The notes under the pieces were generated by a model, which worked only from the letters and a program-made list of their open reading frames with translations, had not been told where the DNA came from and did not search any database. From Trebonia sp963774945 (GTDB lineage: Bacteria > Actinomycetota > Actinomycetes > Streptosporangiales > Streptosporangiaceae), in contig CAVZHA010000002.1 in assembly GCA_963774945.1 (NCBI GenBank), positions 310,001 through 374,000 on the forward strand: a stretch of DNA of 64,000 nucleotides, read 5' to 3'. The first letter of the stretch is position 1, and each line of letters starts with the position of its first letter. A program made the position numbers and the translations under genes. Positions 29,633-39,833 of the stretch are shown here, in pieces.

Positions 29633-32036
29633 ATGGCTGCATCCCTCCTACGAGCAGGCCGGTCACGGCCTGCCCGACGGTCTGCCCGTGCCCTGCTGCT
29701 GGCCGCAGCGATACTCACGGTCGTGCTCGGCGGGCTGTTCATCGTCCCGCCCGGCGTCCGCCGCCACCAGCGCCCCGGCCGCGCACGCGGCCACCTCCGC
29801 CCAGGCGGCCAGCACCGCGCGGTCGGCGCAACGGCGCATCGGCGCAATCGGCAAGGCCACCGTGTCCGCCAAGGCAGCGAAGTCCGTCAACGCGGCCGAG
29901 CCGCCAAGACCGCCGAGGCGGCGCCGTCGGCCAAGGCCGCGCCCGCGGTCCTGCTGGCCGAGGACAGCAGGAACGCGCTGCTCGCGCCCGACGGCGGCAT
30001 CTGCAGCGTGCCCGGACATCGGCGACATCGGCGTCGCTGGCAGGCCTGTGCAAGGCGGGTTCGTCCGGCCTGGGCGGCGACCTGAACAACATCTGCACGC
30101 CCGGGACTCCCGCAGCCCGAAGCTGGCCGGGTCCGGCATCAACTCGCTGATCACCACGCCCGGCAGCCAGCCGATCGGCGTGACGCTCTACGACCACTAC
30201 GACATGGCCGGGCAGTACTGGGCGGCGTACGGGCTGCAGTGCTCGGAGATGACGTCGCTGATCGGCAACAACGTGGCCGGCATGGTCTTCGACATGGCCA
30301 AATCGCTGGACCGGGTCACGATCACCGTGTACCAGTCGGCGGCCGGGTCGAACATCCTGAACTGGCTCAGCAGCTCGGTCGACACGCTGATCACGGCGCT
30401 CGGCAAGGCGATCTACTTCCCGTTCCTGGCGCCGGTCGTGATCATCGGCGCGATCTGGCTCGCCTGGCAGGGCCTGATCCGCAAGCGCGCCACCCGGACC
30501 ATCGAGGGCACGATCTGGATGGTCATCGCCTGCGCGGCCGCGATCTGGCTGATCGGGCAGCCGCAGGACTTCACCGACGTCGGCACCACCGTGTCCAACG
30601 GCGTCACCTCGGTCCTCAACACCGCGTTCGCCAACCTGCCCGCGAGCACCACCGGCGTCGGCAGCAACTGCCTGCCGATCCAGCAGAAGGACCCGCGACT
30701 CGGTCACGCCGAACTTCGCGTTCACCTCCGGCAGCGGCCTGGTGGACGAGAACGCCAACGAGCTCTGGTCGGTCCTGGTCTGCAAGCCCTGGCTGGACGG
30801 CGAGTTCGGCACCAGCGAGTACGCGGCCGCCGGACTCGGCCGCCGCCAGCACCAACGTGGTGAACGAGTACGGCCGGCTCGCTGCTCTTCGCCCAGGCGG
30901 TCGCGACCAACGAGACCGACTCGCCGCGCCTGATCCAGCGAGAAGCAGGCCGTCTACAGCGGCATCGCGGCGAACCTGCAGGCCCAGGACCCGTCGGTGT
31001 ACTCGCTGTTCCAGGGTGATCAGTGGACGACCCGGCTGGAGATCGCGTTCACGGCGCTGTTCGCCGCGGTCGCGGCCGGCCTGCTGGTGCTGCTGATCGC
31101 GCTGACCCTGATCATCTTGAAGCTCGGCTTCCTGCTGCTGCTCGTCGCCGGGCCGTTCTTCCTGATCGTCGGCGTGCATCCCGGGTTCGGGCGGGTGGTC
31201 GCGATCCGCTGGTTCGAGATGCTGGTCGGCGTGCTGCTGAAACAGGTCGCGGTCGCGCTCGTGCTGTCGGTCCTGCTCTACTGCTACTCGCTGATCATGG
31301 GCACCACCGATCAGGAGCTGCCCTGGGCGCTCAAGATCATGATGATCTCGCTGGTCACGGTGGCGGTGTTCATCTACCGCAAGCCGTTCCAGCACCTGTT
31401 CTCCTCGGTCGGCTACGGCATGCTCGGCACCAACGAGCGGGCCGAGATCTCCTGGCGCGAGTCGGCCTTCGGCTTCCGCCGGGTGTCGGCCACCGCGGCG
31501 GGCACCGTGGTGCCCGGCGCGGCCGCGGGCGCAGCGCGCCCGCGCGTCCCGCTGGGCGCGCCGCACCGCGGCCGATGGCGGTGGCGGGCGCCGACGGGAC
31601 CGGCGAGCGGTGCCGCCGACGGCGGCGTCCGCGCGACCTCCTCGGACGGGATGTCCGGTGATGCCCGACGGCCGACAGCCACAGCGCCGCCCGGCAGTGG
31701 CCGGCGGCCGGCGTCGGCACCGGCCGCACGGCCCCGCCGCTGCCGCTGTCGACCAACGGCGCCGCGCCGTCCGCCGAACGGCGGCCCGGCGGGCTGGGCC
31801 AGGAACGGGGCGCCGGCACGGGCGCCGGGCTCGCGCGGCCCGGCGCAGCCGCCGGTCCGCCGGACCGGGCCGATGCCCGCCGCGCCCACGTCGGCCGCCG
31901 CCCGCGCCGCCGCCGGTGCCGCCGGGGCGGCCCGGCGCCGACCGCACCGACGCGGACGACGTCCACGCCACCGGCCGCCACCGCCACGCCGCCCGCGACG
32001 CCGTTCTGGTCGCGGTCCCGCCGCCGGCCCCAGTAG
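29633..32036 (+). CDS. VirB6/TrbL-like conjugation membrane protein
   Basis: About 800 residues. A signal-like helix ARALLLAAAILTVVLGGLFI is followed by an Ala/Lys-rich outer stretch, then many helices: FLAPVVIIGAIWLAWQGLI, GTIWMVIACAAAIWLIGQP, LFAAVAAGLLVLLIALTLII, FLLLLVAGPFFLIVGVHPGF and VALVLSVLLYCYSL. The tail is Pro/Arg/Gly-rich and ends PFWSRSRRRPQ. Layout and position after virB4 match the multi-spanning channel protein of type IV systems. CAGGAG lies 9 nt before the ATG. At least six frame breaks, between 29755 and 31900. Confidence 0.7.
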
Positions 32037-32047
32037 CGGGGCCGGCC

Positions 32048-32739
32048 ATGGAACTCTCGCCCGGCCAGCAGCGGCTGCTGTTCGTCGTCGTCGTCATCGC
32101 GCTCGTCGGCCTTGGCATCTTCGTGATCGAGGGGCGGAGCCACGGGAACACCGCGGCGCCCGCCACGCCGACGCCAACGCCGACCGCGAGCGCGGCCGGC
32201 CGCGAGCGCGCCGCGAGCGTGGCGGCGACCGCCGACCGCCGCCCGCGACCGAACCGGCCGTCGCCGCCGCCGTCGCCGACCGCCACGACGGGCGGCGCCG
32301 AACATCTACCAGTGGCTGCCGTTCACCCAGCCGGACCTCACCGCCGCGGCGAAGACCACGCGTCGCGTTCGCCAAGGACTACGTCACCTACGAGCTACAC
32401 CGAGACCAAGGCCGCCTACGGCGCCAAGATGGCCGGCCTGGTACCACCGCGCAGGAGGCGGCGACGCTGGAGAACGACTTCGAGCACGGCCGGCGTCAGC
32501 GCCGCCAGGACCGCCGACAAGCAGGTCTCCACCGGCAGCGGCGCGATCGACTCGATCAGCTCGTTCGGCCCGGACCGCCGAGCCCCGGGCTCGTCGATCA
32601 CGTTCGCGGTCACCATCACGCAGCAGCTGGTCCCGACGTCGGGGACGACCACGAGCACACCGAGCAGTACACCGTCACGGTCGTCTCGACCGCGACCGGC
32701 TGGCAGGTCAACGACATCGAGCTAGCCTGCGCTGGGTAA
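32048..32739 (+). CDS. VirB8-like (NTF2-fold) single-pass membrane protein
   Basis: About 230 residues. After MELSPGQQRL comes one helix, LFVVVVIALVGLGIFVIEG, and then a Thr/Pro/Ala-rich spacer. The outer domain includes AFAKDYVTYSYTETKAAYG and finishes YTVTVVSTATGWQVNDIELA, a pattern typical of NTF2-like domains in VirB8/TcpC proteins. Several one-base breaks lie between 32290 and 32650. It starts 11 bp after the previous stop and ends 3 bp before the next start, so it is firmly within the operon. Confidence 0.6.
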
Positions 32740-32742
32740 CCA

Positions 32743-33854
32743 GTGAACCGCCGGGCGGCCGGGCCGACGGTCATCGGCATCGCCCTCGCGCTGCTGCTCT
32801 GCCTGCTGGTGGTGCCGATGCTGGTGGTCGGCGGCACCGCCATGCTGTTCGCGGGCGGCGACGGATCGACCTGCGGGTCCACGACCGCCGCAGGCCGTGC
32901 AGCCGACGGCGAGCACCGAGGCCGCGAACTCGATCCCGGCCAACTACCTGCACTGGTTTCAGCTGGTCGGGCTCCAGTACAACGTGCCGTGGACGGTCCT
33001 GGCCGGCATCGGGAAGGTGGAGAGCGACGACGGCCGGACCACGCTGCCCGGCGTGAACGTCCGGCGCCAACGCGTTCGGCGCGGCCGGGCCGATGCAGAT
33101 CGGCATCGACGGCGCCTCGGGCGACGCGTGGGCCACCGTACGCCACCGTCGAGGACGGCAACCCGCCCGCGCAGCGTGTACGACCCGGCCGACGCGATCG
33201 CGGGCGCGGCCAAGTACCTGATCGCGCACGGCGTGCAGCAGAACGTCCCCGGGGCGATCTTCGCCTACAACCACGCCGACTGGTACGTCCAGGAGGTGCT
33301 CTCCTGGGCCTCGACCTACGCCAGCGGCGGGTACACGATCTCCGAGGTCACGCCCAACGGCGACGGCACCGCCGACGACAGCGTGCTGTCAAGCACCAAC
33401 TGCAAGGAGGACAGCGAGCTCGCCTCCTTCGTCGCGCCCAACGCGATCGTGGCCAACGCGCGTCAACTACGCCGAGGAGCAGCTCGGCAAGCCGTACCTG
33501 TGGGGCGGCACCGGGCCGGCCGCGTTCGACTGCTCGGGGCTGGTCATGATGGCCTACCGGTCGGCCGGCGTCGACGATCCCGCGCACCTCCCAGGAGCAG
33601 TGGAAGCTCCTGCCGCACATGCCCGCCTCCAAGGTGCTCCCCGGCGACCTGGTGTTCTTCGCCGGGGGAGACGGCACCGTCGAAGGCGCCGGGGCACGTC
33701 GGCCTGGTGATCGGCAAGCACACGATGATCGAGGCGTACGCGACCGGGCACGCCGATCCGCGTCTCCCAGTTCGGCACGCCTCAGTCGGCGCCGGGCGAC
33801 ACCGTGGTCGTCGGCTACGCCCGCCCCTGGAGTAACAAGGACGCGAATACGTAA
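32743..33854 (+). CDS. Secreted lytic transglycosylase / NlpC-P60 hydrolase
   Basis: Peptidoglycan remodelling enzyme that opens the wall for the apparatus (VirB1/TcpG-type role). An N-terminal helix IGIALALLLCLLVVPMLVV is followed by an SLT-like domain with WTVLAGIGKVESDDGR (catalytic Glu) and AGPMQIGIDG. The C-terminal NlpC/P60 domain has YLWGGTGPAAFDCSGLVMMA (catalytic Cys) and GHVGLVIGKHTMIEAY (catalytic His). About 370 residues. Frame breaks near 32890, 33060, 33130, 33460, 33580 and 33690 are all repaired by single bases. Confidence 0.85.
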
Positions 33855-33938
33855 GCTTTGAGGTGTATAGCACCATTTAGGCGGTTTGATCCTTGGGCAG
33901 GGCCCGCGATGCTAGCCTGCTTATTGGTAACTCTCTGC

Positions 33939-34947
33939 ATGAAAGGTGCTACCGTGTGGAGTTCTCAGCGGGTGTGGCTGACCGGGGCCGGAGCTCTCAC
34001 GGCGACGTTGATCGGGGCGGCCGCCTGGCCGCGCCGGCTTCCGGAGGCGTGCAGCCGCCGCTGGGGGCGTCGCTGACCGCTGTGGGGGCGGGCGCTTCCA
34101 CGACCACGAGCGCAGCGCTCGCGAACGGCCGCGCCGCGTCGGCGGCCGTGCTCCCGGCGCGACGGGGCCCGATGGTGGCGCTGGGCGACTCCTACACGGC
34201 CGGCGCGCTGCTGCCGTCCGACCTGACGGCGAGGCCGCTCGGCTGCCTGCGCTCCGCCAAGGCCTACCCGGCGCTCGTCGCGGCCGCGCTCGGCGCGTCG
34301 CTGACCGACGCGGCCTGCGCGAGCGCGGGGATCGCGGACATGACGGCCGCGCAGCGGACGGGCCTCGGCACCAACCGGCCGCAGCTTGACGCGCTCGCCC
34401 CGGACGACTCGGTGGTCCTGCTGACGCTCGGCGGCGACGACCTCGGCTTCGACGAACGTGCTCGACGAGTGCATGGAGCTCTCCTTCACCGACCCGTGGG
34501 GCAGCCCCTGCCGGGCGCACTACACCGGCGGCGGCGCCGACCAGCTAGCCGCCCTGGTCAAGGCCGAGGCGCCGAGGATGACCGCCGATCCTGGCGGACA
34601 TCGCCGCGCGCGCCCCGCAGGCGCGGATCGTGCTGGTCGGCTACCCGGACATGTTCCCGCTCAGCGGCGGCTGCTGGCCGGCCGTGCCGATCACCGACGG
34701 CGACATCGCCTACCTGCGCGGCATCGAGCTGCAGCTGAACGCCATGCTTGCCGCCGACGCAAGGACGGCCGACGCGACCTTCGTCAATACCTACACGCCC
34801 ACGATCGGCCACGACTTCTGCCAGCCCGAGCGCACCAGGGACGTCGAAGGCGTGCTGCCCGGCTCCTTGGCCCTGCCGTTCCACCCCAACGCCCGCGGCC
34901 AGGCGGCCATCGCCGCCGCCGTCCTCGCCGCCATCCGGCCCGCGTAG
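33939..34947 (+). CDS. Secreted SGNH/GDSL-family lipase or esterase
   Basis: About 335 residues with an N-terminal signal-like segment (MKGATVWSSQRVWLTGAGAL, then TATLIGAAAW). Block I carries the nucleophile in VALGDSYTAG. The usual block III GxND is GGDDLGF here. The catalytic His is in FHPNARGQAAIA near the end, and cysteine pairs suggest disulfides outside the cell. Frame breaks lie near 34035, 34460 and 34590. It follows the conjugation-like operon by about 85 bp; whether it belongs to it is unclear. Substrate unknown. Confidence 0.8.
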
Positions 34948-35109
34948 GCCGCGTCATCCTCGGATCAGCCCGGGGGTAGCCCGGCGCGGTCTGGCCGCGC
35001 TGCCGTATCCTCCTCTAAGCCCGCGCGGCGCGCCGCTGACTTAGCCTCAGATGACGGTGCCCGGGGCTAGGGTTGGATTGTCCGCCGGCGGGGTTTCTAG
35101 GAGGATGTC

Positions 35110-38100
35110 GTGACCAGCGATTCGTTCGTGCACCTGCATGTCCACACCGAGTACTCGATGCTCGACGGTGCCGCGAAGATCGCGAAGCTGGCCGCGCGGG
35201 CCAAGGACCTGGGCATGCCCGCGGTGGCGATGACCGACCACGGCAACATGTTCGGCGCCTACGAGTTCCAGAAGACCGTCGCCGGGGCCGGGCTGACGCC
35301 CATCATCGGGATCGAGGCGTACGTCGCGCCCGAGTCCCGGCTGCACAAGCAGCCGGTCTACTGGGGCGATCAGACCCAGCGCAAGACCGACGAGTCCACC
35401 GGCCGCGGCGGCGACGTGTCCGCGTCCGGCTCCTACCTGCACAAGACGCTGCTGGCCGCGTCCGCCCAGGGCCTGCGGAACCTGATGAAGATCTCGTCGC
35501 TGGCGTCGCTCGACGGCTACTACCGCAAGTGGCCGCGGATGGACGACGAACTGCTTGAGCAGTACCACGAGGGGATCATCGCGACCACCGGCTGCCCCTC
35601 GGGCGCGGTGCAGACCCGGCTGCGGCTCGGGCAGTACGACGAGGCGCTCAAGGTCGCGGGCAAGTACCAGGACATCTTCGGCAAGGAGAACTACTTCCTC
35701 GAGCTGATGGACCACGGCATCCCGATCGAGACCGCGGTCCGCGAGGAACTGCTCCGCATCGCCAAGCACCTGGGCATCCCGCCGCTGGCGACCAACGACT
35801 CCCACTACGTCACCGAGGACCAGGCCGCCGCGCACGACGCGCTGCTCTGCGTCGGCACCAACTCCCAGGTCGACGACCCGACCCGGTTCCGCTTCTCCGG
35901 CGCCGGGTACTACCTGCGCACCGCCGACGAGATGCGGGCGCTGAACTCCTCGGACGAGTGGGCGCAGGCGTGCCGCAACACGCTGCTGATCGCCGAGCGG
36001 GTGGAGTCCTACAAGGAGGTCTTCGCCCACCGCGACCTGGCCGCCAAGTTCCCCGTCCCGGACGGGGAGACCGAGATGACCTGGCTCCGCAAGGAGGCGC
36101 AGCGCGGCGCGGTCCACCGCTACGGCGCCGACGTTCCCGCGCACATCACCGAGCGGATCGAGTTCGAGCTCGGGGTCATCGAGCAGATGGGGTTCCCCGG
36201 CTACTTCCTGGTCGTCGCCGACATCTGCAAGTACGCGCGGGACAACCAGATCGCGATCGGCCCCGGCCGCGGGTCGGCCACCGGCAGCATGGTCTCCTAC
36301 GTCACCGGGATCACCGAGCTCGACCCGATCGAGCACAGCCTGCTGTTCGAGCGGTTCCTCAACCCCGAGCGCATCAGCATGCCCGACGTCGACCTGGACT
36401 TCGACGAGCGCCGCCGCGGCGACATGATCAGGTACGTCACCGAGCGATACGGCGAGGACAACGTCTCGCTGATCATCACCTACATGACGATCAAGTCCAA
36501 GGCCGCGGTCAAGGACGCGAACCGGATCCTCGGCTACCCGTTCGCGGTCGGCGAGAAGATCACGAAGGCGTTCCCGCCCGCCGTGCAGGGCAAGGAGATC
36601 CCGCTCGCGGCGATCTTCGACGACGAGCACGACCGGCACGCCGAGGCCGGCGAGCTCCGCTCGATGTACGCCGATGACCCCGACGTCAAGAAGGTCATCG
36701 ACACCGCCAGGGGCATCGAGGGGCTGATCCGCGGCACCGGGGTGCACGCGGCCGGCGTGATCTTGTCGTCCGAGCCGCTGGTGGACGTGATGCCGATCCA
36801 CCGCCGGGCCGACGACGGCGCCCGGATCACCGGGTTCGACGGTCCGAGCTGCGAGTACATGGGCTCGCTGAAGATGGACTTCCTCGGCCTGCGGAACCTG
36901 ACCGTCATCTCCGACGCGGTGCTGAACGTCAAGGCCAACCGCGGCGTCGACGTCGACATGCTCAAGCTGCCGCTCGACGACGCCAAGGCCTACGAGCTGC
37001 TGGCGGCGGGCAAGACGCTCGGGGTGTTCCAGCTCGACTCCACGATGATGCGGGACCTGACCAAGCTGATGGCCCCGGCCCGGTTCGAGGACATCTCGGC
37101 CGTCCTCGCGCTCGGCCGCCCGGGCCCGATGGAAGCCAAGTCGCACATCAACTACGCGCTCCGCAAGAGCGGTCAGCAGCCGGTCTCCCCGGTCCACCCG
37201 GAGCTGAAGGAGCCGCTCGAGGAGATCCTGGGCGAGACCTACCACCTGGTGGTCTACCAAGAGCAGGTCATGGCCATCGCCCGCAAGCTCGCCGGGTACA
37301 CCCTGGGCGGCGCCGACATCCTCCGGCGGGCGATGGGCAAGAAGAAGAAAGAGGAGATGGACAAGCAGTGGGCCATGTTCTCCTCGGGGATGAAGGACAA
37401 CGGCTACTCCGAGGAGGCGACCCAGGCCGTCTGGGACGTGCTGCTGCCGTTCTCCGCTTACGGGTTCAACAAGTCCCACACCGCCGGGTACGGGCTCGTC
37501 TCCTACTGGACCGCCTACCTCAAGGCGAACTATCCCGCCGAGTACATGGCGGCCCTGCTCACCTCGGTCGGCACCAACAAGGACAAGATGGCGGTCTACC
37601 TGGCCGAAACCCGCCGAATGGGCGTCAAGGTGCTGCCGCCCGACGTCAACGAGTCGCAGTTGCGGTTCGCGGCCGTCGGCGACGACATCAGGTTCGGGCT
37701 CGGCGCGATCCGCAACGTCGGCGAGAACGTCGTCGACGGCATCATCTCCGCCCGCACCGCCCAGGGCAGGTTCGCCACCTTCAACGACTTCCTGACCAAG
37801 GTGCCGCTCCCGGTCTGCAACAAGCGGGTGGTCGAGTCGCTGGTCAAGGCGGGCGCCTTCGACAGCCTCGGGCACCCCCGCAAGGGCCTGATCCTGGTCC
37901 ACGAGCAGGCCGTCGACGCGGTGATCAGCGTCAAGCGCAACGAGGCGATCGGCCAGGACTCGCTGTTCGGCCCGATGGACGGCCCGTCAGAGGCGGGCTC
38001 GGCGCTCGAGGTGCCCATCCCTGACAGCGAGTGGAGCCAGCAGGACACGCTCGCCTTCGAGCGCGAGATGCTTGGACTGTACGTGTCCAGCCACCCGCTG

Positions 38101-38691
38101 GACGGGGCCGAGGCGCTGCTTGAGCGCAGCCGCGACCACAGCATCGCCGACATCCTCGACGGCGCGGGCGGCAACGGGAGCGTGCGGGTGGCCGGCATCA
38201 TCACCGCCGTCACCAAGAAGATCACCAAGCAGGGCAACGTGTGGGCGCTGGTCGGGCTCGAGGACCACGAGGCGGCGCTGGAAGTCGCCTGCTTCCCCAA
38301 CACCTACCAGCTCTACGTCCAGGCCCTGATCCCCGATGCGGTGGTCTCGGTGACCGGGAAGATCCGCAAGTCAGAGACGAGCGACGGCAACACCACGGTG
38401 TCCTTCAGCGCCGAGCTGCTCGAGGTCCTCGACGTCACCGCCGCCCAGAACGGCGCGCTGCCGCCGGTCGTGCTCAACGTCCGCGAGGACCGGATCACCT
38501 CGGACCTCACCCACGAGCTGAAGCGGATCCTCCAGGCCCATCCGGGCAAGGCCCCGGTGCACATGAACGTGAGCAGGCCGGGCCGGCCCGGCGGGACGCG
38601 CCTCAACCTCACCATGTTCGCCATCGAGCCGACCAACAGCTTCATGGCCGACATCAAATCCCTGCTCGGCCCGACCTCGGTGGCGCAGTAG
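35110..38691 (+). CDS. dnaE: DNA polymerase III subunit alpha
   Basis: Replicative polymerase, intact at 1193 residues. The N-terminal PHP domain has an intact metal-site start HLHVHTEYSMLDGA, consistent with the proofreading activity known for actinobacterial DnaE1. The polymerase core includes GPGRGSATGSMVSYVTGI and the catalytic aspartates in PDVDLDFDERRRGDMI (about residue 425). Further on are GVHAAGVILS, YQEQVMAIARKLAGY and the fingers/tail region with an OB fold (VRVAGIITAVTKK). The GTG start is preceded by AGGAGG 5-6 nt upstream. Codon use is typical and there is no frame break. Confidence 0.97.
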   Translation: MTSDSFVHLHVHTEYSMLDGAAKIAKLAARAKDLGMPAVAMTDHGNMFGAYEFQKTVAGAGLTPIIGIEAYVAPESRLHKQPVYWGDQTQRKTDESTGRGGDVSASGSYLHKTLLAASAQGLRNLMKISSLASLDGYYRKWPRMDDELLEQYHEGIIATTGCPSGAVQTRLRLGQYDEALKVAGKYQDIFGKENYFLELMDHGIPIETAVREELLRIAKHLGIPPLATNDSHYVTEDQAAAHDALLCVGTNSQVDDPTRFRFSGAGYYLRTADEMRALNSSDEWAQACRNTLLIAERVESYKEVFAHRDLAAKFPVPDGETEMTWLRKEAQRGAVHRYGADVPAHITERIEFELGVIEQMGFPGYFLVVADICKYARDNQIAIGPGRGSATGSMVSYVTGITELDPIEHSLLFERFLNPERISMPDVDLDFDERRRGDMIRYVTERYGEDNVSLIITYMTIKSKAAVKDANRILGYPFAVGEKITKAFPPAVQGKEIPLAAIFDDEHDRHAEAGELRSMYADDPDVKKVIDTARGIEGLIRGTGVHAAGVILSSEPLVDVMPIHRRADDGARITGFDGPSCEYMGSLKMDFLGLRNLTVISDAVLNVKANRGVDVDMLKLPLDDAKAYELLAAGKTLGVFQLDSTMMRDLTKLMAPARFEDISAVLALGRPGPMEAKSHINYALRKSGQQPVSPVHPELKEPLEEILGETYHLVVYQEQVMAIARKLAGYTLGGADILRRAMGKKKKEEMDKQWAMFSSGMKDNGYSEEATQAVWDVLLPFSAYGFNKSHTAGYGLVSYWTAYLKANYPAEYMAALLTSVGTNKDKMAVYLAETRRMGVKVLPPDVNESQLRFAAVGDDIRFGLGAIRNVGENVVDGIISARTAQGRFATFNDFLTKVPLPVCNKRVVESLVKAGAFDSLGHPRKGLILVHEQAVDAVISVKRNEAIGQDSLFGPMDGPSEAGSALEVPIPDSEWSQQDTLAFEREMLGLYVSSHPLDGAEALLERSRDHSIADILDGAGGNGSVRVAGIITAVTKKITKQGNVWALVGLEDHEAALEVACFPNTYQLYVQALIPDAVVSVTGKIRKSETSDGNTTVSFSAELLEVLDVTAAQNGALPPVVLNVREDRITSDLTHELKRILQAHPGKAPVHMNVSRPGRPGGTRLNLTMFAIEPTNSFMADIKSLLGPTSVAQ

Positions 38692-38703
38692 GGCGGCCTT
38701 GTG

Positions 38704-39291
38704 TCAGCGGTCGGCCGCGTGACGGCCGCGCCGCACCGACCGGGTGCCGCGCGGCGCCCGGGCCTCCTGGGCCTTCCTTGACAGCTCATCGGGCAGCCGG
38801 GTCAGCGGGTTGGCGGCGCTCGCCACCACGTCCTGCGCCATCTCCGTGACCCGCGACCCGCGCGACCGCGCGGCCGCGCGGAGCAGGTCGAACGCCTCGC
38901 GCGGATGGAGCCGGTGGCGCTCGGCGAGCACGCCGATGGCCTGCTCGACCCGGACCCGCGACGCCAGCGCGTGCTCAAGCTGGGCAACCGTGACCGCCAG
39001 CCGTTCCGCCTCTTGCGGCTCGTTGGTCACGTCCACCGCGGGCAGCGGCCCGGTGTTGCTGCGCCGGGGAGCGGGCGGCCGAGGGGATCGGCGTGGTGCG
39101 CCGTCGGCGTCCACCGCCTCGAGCATCCCAGTGTCCTGAGTGACCGCCTGGTCGGCCGCGAACAGGTCCGCGAGGACCATGGCGCTGGTCAGGTCGGAGA
39201 CGTTCTCCTCGCCGACGACCCAGCCGCGCTCGGCCTTGCGGACGACCACATCGTCGGTCTGCCCAGCCTCGTTTGATCTGCTCTCGCTCAT
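38704..39291 (-). CDS. ANTAR-domain regulator
   Basis: 195 residues. The C-terminal part, AQLEHALASRVRVEQAIGVL followed by AERHRLHPREAFDLLRAAAR, is an ANTAR domain, which binds paired RNA hairpins and prevents termination. The N-terminal ~100 residues lack a recognisable GAF or receiver domain; they contain ERGWVVGEENVSDLTSAMVL and a charged linker. The gene is on the opposite strand to dnaE, tail to tail. Signal input unknown. Confidence 0.8.
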   Translation of the reverse strand: MSESRSNEAGQTDDVVVRKAERGWVVGEENVSDLTSAMVLADLFAADQAVTQDTGMLEAVDADGAPRRSPRPPAPRRSNTGPLPAVDVTNEPQEAERLAVTVAQLEHALASRVRVEQAIGVLAERHRLHPREAFDLLRAAARSRGSRVTEMAQDVVASAANPLTRLPDELSRKAQEARAPRGTRSVRRGRHAADR

Positions 39292-39410
39292 GCCTGTCCC
39301 GCCTCCCCAGACTGGCTACCACCGGCCACCAGCAACACACTATCCGTACAACGCCACGGACCCGGACTTCCATTCGCGAGTAAATTCGTAAATGGGGGAG
39401 GGGAACCCAG

Positions 39411-39424
39411 GGACCGTTCGATAT
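39411..39424 (-). repeat. 14-bp motif downstream of the mycoredoxin gene, copy 2
   Basis: Same GGACCGTTCGATAT as at 16914-16927, again ending 22 nt from the stop codon of a minus-strand gene, with a T-rich stretch between. Confidence 0.5.
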
Positions 39425-39446
39425 ATTCGATTTTTTCTTGCGTTCC

Positions 39447-39701
39447 CTAGCTCGTCGTGCTGGCGAGCTGCGCGAGCTTCTTCTGCACCTGGGCGGCGGA
39501 CGGGTTGCACATCGTCGAGCCGTCGCCGAACAGGATGGTGGGGACGGTCTGGTTGCCGCCGTTGACGCTCATCACGAACTCGGCCGCGGCCGGGTCGAGC
39601 TCGATGTCGACCTCGGTGACCTCGATGCCCGCCCGACCGAGCTGACGCTTGAGGTTCTTGCAGAATCCGCACCAGGTGGTCGTGTACATCGTGAGCGGCA
39701 C
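39447..39701 (-). CDS. mrx1: Mycoredoxin (glutaredoxin-like)
   Basis: 84 residues from GTG. TMYTTTWCGFCKNLKRQL holds the CxxC redox site; TVPTILFGDG contains the cis-Pro loop. Mycoredoxins use mycothiol instead of glutathione to reduce mixed disulfides. In mycobacteria the orthologue (Rv3198A) also adjoins uvrD2, with which this gene is divergent. Confidence 0.9.
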   Translation of the reverse strand: MPLTMYTTTWCGFCKNLKRQLGRAGIEVTEVDIELDPAAAEFVMSVNGGNQTVPTILFGDGSTMCNPSAAQVQKKLAQLASTTS

Positions 39702-39833
39702 GGGGATCTCCTCGTTGTTCTGGGCCAGCTGTCTGCTTTGCGGGGGTCTTCGGGTCCTTGCAACAACTTTCGCCGTCCCGGCCTTCCCGCGCCAGCCGGC
39801 GTTCCCCGGCCCGGATGCGGCAAGATGGGACGG

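Noticed and set aside
23802..33854. Integrative conjugative element
   Set aside because: No integrase, relaxase, coupling protein, tRNA or att repeat found, and housekeeping genes flank it without a composition change apart from the short upstream stretch.
35047..37902. 951-residue open frame opposite dnaE
   Set aside because: No domain; dnaE on the other strand is certain.
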